NCBI GenBank assembly: GCA_021770825.1
Contig: JAETQD010000021.1
Coordinates: 1 to 44,934 of the forward strand
Source of the DNA: Clostridium sp.
GTDB lineage: Bacteria > Bacillota > Clostridia > Lachnospirales > Lachnospiraceae
Reading direction: 5' to 3'
DNA length: 44,934 nt
Each line of letters starts with the position of its first letter. Positions within the stretch are counted from its first letter, which is position 1. Below, piece by piece: positions 16,316 to 23,923 of the stretch. A model generated the notes under the pieces. It was not told the DNA's origin, searched no databases, and saw nothing but the letters and a program-made list of their open reading frames with translations. Made by a program: the position numbers and the translations under genes.

Positions 16316-17719
16316 CTAACAGCAAAGCTCCACAATCACCTGTGCAAAGATCTTTGCGCTGGTCAAGAGCTCATCAATTACGGCAAACTCATCAGGTCCG
16401 TGCATGCGGTTCTCGGTCTCCGGCATGGAGGCACCAAAGGCAACACCATTTTTCAAATGATGGACATAGGTTCCGCCGCCGATGGCCACGCACTCGCCCT
16501 TGTTTCCGGTATACATTTCATAGCATCTTAAAAGAGTCTGAACGAATTCGGAATCGCCGGATACATGATGAGGCGGGTTCATGGAATCGTTGCTTAAAAT
16601 GATTCCGTGGGCCTTCATGTTCTTTTTGGCCGGCTTCAATGTGTTTTCCACGTTGGAGCAGATGGGACAGCGGCTGTCGAATTCACCTGAAAGGCTCTCC
16701 TCTCCGATCTCCAGAATACTGAAGGCCAGGGTGAGCTGCCCGGAGATTTCGTCCTCCATGGCAATTCCCAGATTCTTTCCAAGCCAGTCTCCATGGGGCA
16801 TCAGGGCATTGAGCGCCTTTACCTTCTCAAGCTGCCCACATTCTGCCAGCGGAAGCTTTTCAATGAGGGCCAGAAGTCCTGTGAGGGCATTCTTTCCCTT
16901 CCACGGAGTGGAGGCATGGCCGTTTTCGCCAAAGGCCTCAATCTTCATATAGCCGTCCTCAGAGGTCACATCAAAACGGATTCCAAGCTCTGCTTCCAAA
17001 GTATGTGCAAAGGCCTCCGTATCGGAGCCGTCCAGGCCCTCGAACAATGCCTCTGCCTTGGAGGGCACCACATTGGATTTGGTTCCGCTCTTAAAGGACA
17101 CCATACGGGGCAGGGCCTCGCTCTTTGCAAACTCTGCGGAAAACTTTCCGTGGAGACCGCCCTTTTCGATGTTGATGACCGGGAAGCTGGCATCCGGAGA
17201 GAAGGTCATGGGTGCTTCCTCCTCCACACTGTAATAATGCTCAATATCGGAGCTTCCGCATTCCTCATCGGTTCCCAGAATCAGGCGCACATTTTTCTTT
17301 ACGGGAATTCCCAGCTCCTTCACCGCCCGCATGGCGTAAAGGGCGGCGATGGCCGGGCCCTTATCGTCCGCCGTTCCGCGGCCGTAAAGCTTTCCGTCCT
17401 TTTCCAAAGGCTCAAAGGGCTCTGTGACCGTCCATCCGTCTCCGGCCGGAACGATATCCAGATGAGCCAGGATATCAAGCTGCTTTTCTTTATCGTTTAA
17501 ATCAATGGTTCCCACGTAGCTGTCGTAATTGTTGATGGAAAAGCCATAGCACTCTCCAATGTGGAGGGCTTCATGGAGGGCTTCAAAGCATCCCTGGCCG
17601 TAAGGCTTTCCGGGGCGGTAGGAACCCTTTGCGCTGTCGATTTTACAGAGCTCTATAATATCCTCCAGCATCTCTGTCCTGTGTGCATCAATAAATTTAT
17701 CAATCTGTTCTCTATACAA
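16316..17719 (-). CDS. pepV: Dipeptidase PepV (M20 family metallopeptidase)
   Basis: A 467-residue M20 dipeptidase of the PepV group, which hydrolyses a broad range of dipeptides in the cytosol using two zinc ions. Zinc-site motifs are LDILAHLDIVPAGDGW, YGRGTADDKGPAIAALYA, ILGTDEECGSSD and, near the C-terminus, GGGTYVHHLKNGVAFG. The insert or lid domain is of normal size. The start codon is TTG at 17719, with GGAGG nine bases upstream. It is the last gene of coaBC-prfC-yqeY-pepV, spaced 20 bases from yqeY. Confidence 0.93.
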   Translation of the reverse strand: MYREQIDKFIDAHRTEMLEDIIELCKIDSAKGSYRPGKPYGQGCFEALHEALHIGECYGFSINNYDSYVGTIDLNDKEKQLDILAHLDIVPAGDGWTVTEPFEPLEKDGKLYGRGTADDKGPAIAALYAMRAVKELGIPVKKNVRLILGTDEECGSSDIEHYYSVEEEAPMTFSPDASFPVINIEKGGLHGKFSAEFAKSEALPRMVSFKSGTKSNVVPSKAEALFEGLDGSDTEAFAHTLEAELGIRFDVTSEDGYMKIEAFGENGHASTPWKGKNALTGLLALIEKLPLAECGQLEKVKALNALMPHGDWLGKNLGIAMEDEISGQLTLAFSILEIGEESLSGEFDSRCPICSNVENTLKPAKKNMKAHGIILSNDSMNPPHHVSGDSEFVQTLLRCYEMYTGNKGECVAIGGGTYVHHLKNGVAFGASMPETENRMHGPDEFAVIDELLTSAKIFAQVIVELCC

Positions 17720-17739
17720 TTCAAAACGCCTCCAGTCTT

Positions 17740-18186
17740 TTATTTCATCATTCCGGCAAGAACCTCATTTACCACTTTTCCGTCTGCCTTTCCCTTCACA
17801 AGGGGCATTAAAACTTTCATGATTCTTCCCTTGTCCTTCAGTGTGGCAGTCTCGATTCCAAGCTCTGCCAACACGCCCTGAATGGTCTCTTTAATCTGGT
17901 CCTCGGTCATATCCGCAGGCGCAAACTCCTGGTATACGGCCATACGCTTTCTGGCTTCCTCGATGATGTCGGTGCGGTCAGCGGGAGCGGTGTCCATGGT
18001 CTCCTTGGTCTGCTTTAACTCCTTTTTCACAACTGCATTTTCCTCATCCTCAGTCAAGGGAGAACGTTTGTCGATTTCCGCATTCTTTAAAGCCGATAAC
18101 AGCATGGATAAGGAATCTTTTCTTTCTTTGTCCTTTGCCTTCATGGCTTCCACCATGGCGGCTCTTACCACATCAATTTTGCTCAT
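17740..18186 (-). CDS. yqeY: GatB/YqeY domain protein
   Basis: A 148-residue YqeY protein: SKIDVVRAAMVEAMKAKDKE, LSMLLSALKNAEIDKRSPLT, and the C-terminal KGRIMKVLMPLVKGKADGKV, all typical. It resembles the tail domain of the amidotransferase subunit GatB and is thought to act on tRNA or tRNA-dependent processes; a direct function is not proven. It lies 17 bases after prfC. Confidence 0.92.
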   Translation of the reverse strand: MSKIDVVRAAMVEAMKAKDKERKDSLSMLLSALKNAEIDKRSPLTEDEENAVVKKELKQTKETMDTAPADRTDIIEEARKRMAVYQEFAPADMTEDQIKETIQGVLAELGIETATLKDKGRIMKVLMPLVKGKADGKVVNEVLAGMMK

Positions 18187-18203
18187 ATCTGTTCCTTCCT
18201 TTC

Positions 18204-19796
18204 CTAGTTATGTCCAAATTCACTTAATTTCAGCTTCGGATTTCTCTCCTCCACCATTCCAACGCTCCAGCTATTGATGAATAATAAAAGGGGATTGCCC
18301 TTTAAGTCACAGATTCTCTTCATATCGGAAGTACCCTGAATTCTGGCCACATCCACTTCTTCCGGATTCTCCACCCAGCGGATGTATTCAAAGGGAAGCT
18401 GCTCTAACTTTACTTCCACGTTGTACTCATTCTTTAAGCGGTAGGTCAGTACCTCGAACTGCAGAACGCCCACCACGCCGACGATGATCTCCTCCATTCC
18501 GGTGTTGAACTCCTGGAAAATCTGGATCGCACCTTCCTGGGCGATCTGGCTGATACCCTTTATGAACTGCTTTCTCTTCATGGTATCAATCTGGCGGACT
18601 CTGGCGAAATGCTCCGGTGCGAAGGTGGGAATTCCTTCAAACTGGAACTTTTCACTGGAGGCACAGAGGGTATCTCCGATGGAAAAGATTCCCGGATCGA
18701 ATACGCCGATGATGTCTCCGGCATATGCCTCCTCAATGATCTTTCTGCTCTCTGCCATGAGCTGCTGGGGCTGGGTCAGACGGATTTTCTTTCCGCCCTG
18801 CACATGGTTTACTTCCATTCCGGCCTCGAATTTACCGGAACAAATCCGCATAAATGCAATTCTGTCTCTGTGGGCCTTGTTCATGTTGGCCTGAATCTTA
18901 AACACAAAGGCGGAGAAATCCTTATCAAAGGGATCCACCACGCCGCTCAAGGTTTTCCTCGGAAGGGGAGAGGTGGTCATCTTTAAAAAGTGCTCTAAGA
19001 AAGTCTCCACGCCGAAGTTTGTGAGGGCCGAACCGAAGAATACCGGGGATAACAGGCCCTGGCTTACCAGCTCCTGGTCAAATTCATCGCTGGCGCCGTC
19101 TAAAAGCTCGATATCGTCACGAAGCTGTGCATGGAAACTTTCTCCGATCACCGCATCCACATCGGTGCCCTCCACATCGAAGGTCTGGCTGGCCACCTCT
19201 TTCTGGCCGCCCATGGCCGCCGTGAAGGTGGTAATCTTCTTGGTCTGTCTGTCGTAGACACCCTTGAAGCTCTTTCCGCATCCGATGGGCCAGTTGATGG
19301 GGCATGTGTGGATTCCCAGAACGTCCTCGATCTCGCTCATTAACTCAAAGGGATCCCTGGCCTCCCGGTCCATTTTGTTGACAAAGGTAAAGATCGGAAT
19401 ATGGCGCATGACGCAGACCTTGAATAATTTGATGGTCTGGGCCTCCACACCCTTGGAGCCGTCGATGACCATGACCGCCGAGTCCGCCGCCATTAAGGTC
19501 CGGTAGGTGTCCTCCGAGAAGTCCTGATGTCCCGGTGTATCCAGAATGTTGATGCAGAATCCTTCATAATTAAACTGCAAAACAGAGGAGGTAACGGAAA
19601 TGCCTCTCTCCTTCTCAATTTCCATCCAGTCGGAAACCGCATGTTTCGTTGCTTTTCTTCCCTTTACGGTACCGGCCAGGTTGATGGCGCCGCCGTAAAG
19701 AAGGAATTTTTCTGTCAAAGTTGTTTTACCGGCGTCGGGATGCGAAATAATCGCAAAGGTCCGCCGTCTCTTTATCTCATCTGCTAAACCAGCCAA
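18204..19796 (-). CDS. prfC: Peptide chain release factor 3
   Basis: A 530-residue translational GTPase that recycles RF1/RF2 from the ribosome. G-domain motifs are FAIISHPDAGKTTLTEKFLL (P loop), a switch I containing ERGISVTSSVLQF, DTPGHQDFSE (G3) and FVNKMDREARDP (NKxD). Domains II/III follow at normal length. The start is a TTG at 19796: GGAGG sits eight bases before it. An in-frame TTG at 19811 would place that ribosome site inside the gene, and the protein would gain five residues that family members lack. It is 30 bases downstream of coaBC. Confidence 0.94.
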   Translation of the reverse strand: MAGLADEIKRRRTFAIISHPDAGKTTLTEKFLLYGGAINLAGTVKGRKATKHAVSDWMEIEKERGISVTSSVLQFNYEGFCINILDTPGHQDFSEDTYRTLMAADSAVMVIDGSKGVEAQTIKLFKVCVMRHIPIFTFVNKMDREARDPFELMSEIEDVLGIHTCPINWPIGCGKSFKGVYDRQTKKITTFTAAMGGQKEVASQTFDVEGTDVDAVIGESFHAQLRDDIELLDGASDEFDQELVSQGLLSPVFFGSALTNFGVETFLEHFLKMTTSPLPRKTLSGVVDPFDKDFSAFVFKIQANMNKAHRDRIAFMRICSGKFEAGMEVNHVQGGKKIRLTQPQQLMAESRKIIEEAYAGDIIGVFDPGIFSIGDTLCASSEKFQFEGIPTFAPEHFARVRQIDTMKRKQFIKGISQIAQEGAIQIFQEFNTGMEEIIVGVVGVLQFEVLTYRLKNEYNVEVKLEQLPFEYIRWVENPEEVDVARIQGTSDMKRICDLKGNPLLLFINSWSVGMVEERNPKLKLSEFGHN

Positions 19797-19826
19797 GACA
19801 AAAACCTCCAATTCAATGATTCTATA

Positions 19827-21020
19827 TTATGCCTGCGGGAAGAAAATTTCGTCCAGCAGACGCTCTGCCACTTCTTCCTTCGGCATTTTTTCCAGTTGCA
19901 TTTCCTTTTCCTTCGTAATCAAGGTCACCACATTGGTATCGGTTCCGAATCCGGCCCCGGCCACCTTTAAATTGTTGGCGACAATCATATCCAGGTTCTT
20001 TCTCTCAAGCTTTCCTCTGGAATTTTCCAGCATGTTCTGGGTCTCCATGGAAAAGCCGCATAAGAACTGGCCCTCTTTTTTGTGCTCACCCAGCCACTTT
20101 AAAATATCGTCGGTGCGCTCCAACTCGATGGCCATGTCCCCGTCCTTTTTCTTTGTCTTTTCCGTATTGACGAATTTGGGGCGGTAATCGGCCACGGCTG
20201 CCGCCTTTATGATGGCATCCTGGTTTCCGCTCTCCGAAGTGACGGCCTCAAACATCTCCCTTGCACTCTCCACCTTCACCACGCGGACGAACATGGGCGG
20301 CTCTGCTTCGGCGGGGCCTGTCACCAGGGTCACATCGGCGCCCCTGTACGCAGCCACTTTCGCCACGGCATAGCCCATTTTTCCCGTGGAATGGTTTGTA
20401 ATGTAGCGGACCGGGTCAATGGCTTCTCTTGTGGGACCGGCAGTCACTAAGATTTTCTTTCCGGCCAGGTCCTTCTTATACTGTATTTCCTTTAAAATAT
20501 ACTGGAGAAGTACTTCCGGCTCCGGCATCTTTCCGGCTCCCGTGTCGCCGCAGGCCAGATATCCGCTTGCCGGGGAGATGACCTCCATGCCGTACCGTTC
20601 ACAGATCTTTAAATTGTCCTGGGTAATGGGATTTTCAAACATCCTGGTATTCATGGCCGGACTTATGATCTTTTTGCAGGTGCAGGCCAGAACCGTTGTG
20701 GTCAGCATATCGTCTGCCAGACCGTGGGCCAGCTTTGCGATCACATTGGCGGAAGCCGGAGCCACCAGGACCACATCTGCAAGCTTTGCCAGGGAGACAT
20801 GCTCCACGGAAAATTCAAAGTTCCGGTCAAAGGTGTCCACCAGGCATTTATTCCCCGTCAGCGTCTCGAACGTGATGGGGTTTATGAAGTTGACAGCATT
20901 CTTTGTCATTAACACATGGACATCTGCAGACAGCTTTTTTAAGGCGCTGGCCAGATACGCAATCTTATAAGCGGCGATGCTTCCGGTCACACATAAAAGT
21001 ACGGTTTTTCCTTTCAACAT
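19827..21020 (-). CDS. coaBC: Bifunctional phosphopantothenoylcysteine decarboxylase / phosphopantothenate-cysteine ligase
   Basis: A 397-residue CoaBC, steps two and three of coenzyme A synthesis from pantothenate. The N-terminal flavin-dependent CoaC domain has LLCVTGSIAAYK (FMN site), PASANVIAKLAHGLADDM and the substrate-clamp PAMNTRMFENP. The C-terminal CoaB domain begins about residue 190 with KILVTAGPTREAIDPVRYIT and NHSTGKMGYAVA, a Rossmann-type CTP-using ligase. The start at 21020 has GGAGG nine bases upstream. coaX, the first enzyme of the pathway, is divergently transcribed 100 bases away, so the shared intergenic region probably coordinates both. Confidence 0.96.
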   Translation of the reverse strand: MLKGKTVLLCVTGSIAAYKIAYLASALKKLSADVHVLMTKNAVNFINPITFETLTGNKCLVDTFDRNFEFSVEHVSLAKLADVVLVAPASANVIAKLAHGLADDMLTTTVLACTCKKIISPAMNTRMFENPITQDNLKICERYGMEVISPASGYLACGDTGAGKMPEPEVLLQYILKEIQYKKDLAGKKILVTAGPTREAIDPVRYITNHSTGKMGYAVAKVAAYRGADVTLVTGPAEAEPPMFVRVVKVESAREMFEAVTSESGNQDAIIKAAAVADYRPKFVNTEKTKKKDGDMAIELERTDDILKWLGEHKKEGQFLCGFSMETQNMLENSRGKLERKNLDMIVANNLKVAGAGFGTDTNVVTLITKEKEMQLEKMPKEEVAERLLDEIFFPQA

Positions 21021-21120
21021 TCTGGAATCCTCCGTTGTAATTCTCGCGTTTTTATGGTAATATAACACTTAATTTTAATATTATAGCACTTACCAAACAA
21101 ATGTGGAAGGAGTTTTCTCT

Positions 21121-21894
21121 ATGATTTTAGCGATAGATATGGGAAACAGCAATATCGTCGTGGGATGCCTGGATGATCAGAACACCTATTTCGAGGAGCG
21201 AATCACCACCGACAACAGAAAGACAAGCCTGGAATACGCAATCGTACTGAAAAACATTTTGGAAATACATAAGGTAAAAAGGGACGACATCGAGGGTTCC
21301 ATTATCTCCTCTGTTGTGCCTCCCCTCAACGCCCCCCTCTCCTCGGCGGTTAAAAAAATCACCGGGCGGAAGCCGCTTTTAGTGGGCTCCGGCATGAAAA
21401 CAGGGCTCAACATCAAAATGGACAACCCCAAGGCCGTGGGCGGAGACCGTATTGTGGCCGCCGTGGCCGCCATCGCCCAGTATGAGGGCCCCATTATTAT
21501 TGTAGACATGGGAACGGCCACTACCCTGGACGTGGTGGACAAATCCGGCTGCTACATCGGCGGCGTGATTCTTCCCGGCGTAAGAGTTGCCCTGGATTCT
21601 CTTGTAAGCAACACGGCCCAGCTTCCCAGAATCAACCTGGATATTCCCAAGCGGGTCATCGGCAAAAATACCATTGAATGTATGAGAAACGGTATCATGT
21701 ACGGCAATGCCGCCACCATCGACGGCATCATTGACCGCATGGAGGCGGAGCTTGGAGAAAAGGCCACCCTGATCGCCACCGGAGGCATGGCCCGCTTCAT
21801 CACTCCCTTATGCAGCCACAAAATCACCTATGACCCGGATTTGCTTCTTCGGGGTCTTCTGATTCTCTACCGCCAGAATACCGTATCGGAATAG
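21121..21894 (+). CDS. coaX: Type III pantothenate kinase
   Basis: A 257-residue type III pantothenate kinase, ATP-dependent and first in CoA synthesis. Motifs: MILAIDMGNSNIVVG (phosphate 1), NPKAVGGDRIVAAVAA (pantothenate site, the GADRI region as GGDRI), IIVDMGTATTLDVVD (phosphate 2) and TGGMARF near the C-terminus. ATG 21121 follows GGAAGGAG eight bases upstream. Divergent from coaBC. The 100-base intergenic region contains two CACTTA elements 21 bases apart. Confidence 0.96.
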   Translation: MILAIDMGNSNIVVGCLDDQNTYFEERITTDNRKTSLEYAIVLKNILEIHKVKRDDIEGSIISSVVPPLNAPLSSAVKKITGRKPLLVGSGMKTGLNIKMDNPKAVGGDRIVAAVAAIAQYEGPIIIVDMGTATTLDVVDKSGCYIGGVILPGVRVALDSLVSNTAQLPRINLDIPKRVIGKNTIECMRNGIMYGNAATIDGIIDRMEAELGEKATLIATGGMARFITPLCSHKITYDPDLLLRGLLILYRQNTVSE

Positions 21895-21905
21895 ACACGG
21901 ATGCA

Positions 21906-21945
21906 GCCAGCCTGCTTGGGGATTTCCCGGGCCGGCTGGTTTTTC
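21906..21945 (+). terminator. coaX terminator
   Basis: Arms CCAGCC (21907-21912) and GGCTGG (21934-21939), with inner GGGG/CCC pairing, followed by TTTTTCTTTTC. It lies 12 bases past the coaX stop codon. Confidence 0.85.
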
Positions 21946-21992
21946 TTTTCACGAATGACTGGCATCCGGCATCTTCTATTCCGGCCGCAATC

Positions 21993-22832
21993 CTACTTCA
22001 CTTCAACAAGCTCAATTGTAAAGTTCAGTTCTTTTCCTGCCATCTCATGATTTGCATCGAGAGTAATTACGCTGCTGTCTTTTGCTGTAACCTTAACCGG
22101 GAATTGCTGTCCCATCGCATTTGACAGATAGACCTGCTGTCCAACTTCCAGATTTTCTGAGCCCGGAAGCTCAGCAATCTTAAAGGTCATAATCGCATTC
22201 GGATCCGGCATGCCATACGCTTCCTCCGGCATAAGGTGAATCTCTGCAACCTGTCCCACTTCCATATCAGCGACAGCGGCATCAAATCCTTTAATCATCA
22301 TTCCGGCGCCGCATACGAACTCCAGCGGCTCTCCGCGGTCATATGAGGAATCAAACTGACTTCCATCATTAAATGTGCCTCTATAATGTACGCGGCATGT
22401 TTTTCCTGCATTTTTTCCTTCCAGTGTATGATGACTGCCGCAGCCGCCGCAGGAATGTCCTCCGCAACCATGTTCTCCACAGGAATGCCCTTCCTCCTGG
22501 TCATGATGGTGGCAATTGGAGCCTGTTGATACCAGTTCGCCTTTCAAATATGTTTCAACAACCTCATCTGTATTTCCTTCTGCTCCTGCAATCAACTCAA
22601 TACCAGCTTCTTCGAGAGCAGACTGTGCACCGCCGCCAATTCCACCGCAGATCAAAACATCGATACCCGCATCTGCAAGAATACCTGCAAGCGCTCCATG
22701 GCCGGTACCATTGGAACTGATGATCTCGTTGGAAACTACCTTATTTTCTTCTACTGTATATACTTTAAAGTTTTCTGTTTTTCCAAAATGCTGAAACACG
22801 TTCCCATTATCATAAGTTACTGCGATTTTCAT
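21993..22832 (-). CDS. NifX-like / SlyD-like FKBP fusion with metal-binding linker
   Basis: A 279-residue two-domain protein. Residues 1-105 are a NifB/NifX-type metal-cluster-binding domain (MKIAVTYDNGNVFQHFGKTE; ALAGILADAGIDVLICGGIG; the last motif is typical of the family). Residues 106-135 are a histidine/cysteine-rich linker (CHHHDQEEGHSCGEHGCGGH, then CGGCGSHH) that should bind Ni, Zn or Fe. Residues 136-279 are a SlyD-like peptidyl-prolyl isomerase (VHYRGTFNDGSQFDSSYDRG, MIKGFDAAVADMEVGQ, IHLMPEEAYG). SlyD normally has its metal tail at the C-terminus; here that element joins the two domains. Role inferred: metallochaperone or folding of a metalloprotein. No nitrogenase or hydrogenase gene is nearby. 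Confidence 0.85.
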   Translation of the reverse strand: MKIAVTYDNGNVFQHFGKTENFKVYTVEENKVVSNEIISSNGTGHGALAGILADAGIDVLICGGIGGGAQSALEEAGIELIAGAEGNTDEVVETYLKGELVSTGSNCHHHDQEEGHSCGEHGCGGHSCGGCGSHHTLEGKNAGKTCRVHYRGTFNDGSQFDSSYDRGEPLEFVCGAGMMIKGFDAAVADMEVGQVAEIHLMPEEAYGMPDPNAIMTFKIAELPGSENLEVGQQVYLSNAMGQQFPVKVTAKDSSVITLDANHEMAGKELNFTIELVEVK

Positions 22833-22947
22833 TTTCTAATCCTCCGAATTAACACTATTTTTCATATCGTGATTCAGTCTATCATAGTTCGGAGGATTTC
22901 TCCACAGATTTTTCCGTTTGCAGGAAAATTTTTTCATTTTTTCTTCC

Positions 22948-22977
22948 GTATAAATCCATCCAAATCCGTACATCATT
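22948..22977 (+). promoter_or_regulatory. Candidate SigF/SigG-type promoter of sigG
   Basis: GTATA (22948-22952) fits the -35 element of forespore sigma factors. It is followed after 18 bases by CATCATT (22971-22977), resembling the -10 CATnnTA except at the final base. Transcription would start near 22984, about 40 bases before sigG. No good sigma-A promoter is visible. This agrees with the known SigF-dependent and self-driven expression of sigG in endospore formers. Confidence 0.4.
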
Positions 22978-23022
22978 CTTCTATGGACACGATTCCAGAA
23001 AAATGATGCGGAGGTAAGGGAT

Positions 23023-23799
23023 ATGCCTGGTTATAAGGTTGAGATTTGCGGTGTCAACACGGCGAAGCTGCCATTACTTACCACAGAAGAGAAAGACGAA
23101 CTGTTTAAGAGAATCCTGGCAGGCGACAAGCAGGCCAGGGAAGATTATATTAAAGGAAATTTACGTCTTGTCCTCAGCGTCATCCAGCGGTTTGCAAACA
23201 GCAGCGAAAACGTGGATGATCTGTTTCAGATCGGATGTATCGGCCTCATAAAGGCCATTGATAACTTTGACATTACCCAGAATGTGAAATTTTCCACCTA
23301 TGCGGTCCCCATGATTCTCGGCGAAGTCAGGCGGTATCTGCGGGACAACAATTCCATCCGGGTCAGCCGTTCCTTAAGAGACACGGCCTACAAGGCCATC
23401 TATGCCAGGGAAAACCTTATGAAAAAGAACCTGAGGGAGCCCACCATCATGGAAATTGCGAACGAGGTCGGACTCAGCAAGGCGGAAATCACCTATGCCA
23501 TGGATGCCATCCAGACTCCCGTAAGCCTTTATGAACCGGTCTACACCGACGGCGGCGATCCCTTGTATGTCATGGACCAGATCAGCGATAAGAAAAACCG
23601 GGAGGAAAACTGGATTGAACAGCTCTCCCTGAGCGAGGCCATGAAACGCCTTCCGGAACGGGAGCGGCACATCATCGATATGCGGTTTTTCGAGGGAAAA
23701 ACCCAGACCGAGGTGGCCGAGGAAGTGGGAATCAGCCAGGCCCAGGTATCGAGGCTTGAAAAAAATGCTTTAAAGACCATGCGGAATTACCTGAACTAA
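23023..23799 (+). CDS. sigG: Late forespore RNA polymerase sigma factor SigG
   Basis: A 258-residue sigma-70-family factor of the SigG group, starting MPGYKVEICGVNTAKLPLLT, the distinctive N-terminus of SigG that SigF and SigB lack. Region 2 is DYIKGNLRLVLSVIQRFANS and DDLFQIGCIGLIKAIDNFDI with the KFSTYAVPMILGEVRRYLRD stretch; region 3 follows. Region 4 is LPERERHIIDMRFFEGKTQT with helix-turn-helix VAEEVGISQAQVSRLEKNAL. Normal length; GGAGG ten bases upstream. It directs late forespore gene expression, so the host forms endospores. In many clostridia sigG follows spoIIGA-sigE; here it stands alone between a NifX-SlyD gene and gpmI. Confidence 0.96.
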   Translation: MPGYKVEICGVNTAKLPLLTTEEKDELFKRILAGDKQAREDYIKGNLRLVLSVIQRFANSSENVDDLFQIGCIGLIKAIDNFDITQNVKFSTYAVPMILGEVRRYLRDNNSIRVSRSLRDTAYKAIYARENLMKKNLREPTIMEIANEVGLSKAEITYAMDAIQTPVSLYEPVYTDGGDPLYVMDQISDKKNREENWIEQLSLSEAMKRLPERERHIIDMRFFEGKTQTEVAEEVGISQAQVSRLEKNALKTMRNYLN

Positions 23800-23878
23800 A
23801 GATCCCTGTCGGCCATCGCCGCCATTTCAGCATCGCCGCGGCAAATGCATATTGCCGGGCAGCTTCCTGTGATACAGC

Positions 23879-23911
23879 AAGGCCCTGGACGGAATTTTCC
23901 GCCCAGGGCCT
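23879..23911. terminator. Shared stem-loop between sigG and gpmI
   Basis: AAGGCCCTGG pairs with CCAGGGCCTT, and an inner GGAA pairs with TTCC. It lies between the convergent ends of sigG and gpmI. It has no strong T-tract on either strand, so it may act as a bidirectional terminator or an mRNA end stabiliser. Confidence 0.6.
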
Positions 23912-23923
23912 TGTTCCAGTTAT

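Noticed and set aside
22298-22504. Separate frames within the His/Cys-rich linker region
   Set aside because: Shadows of the NifX-SlyD gene; the main frame is continuous through both domains.
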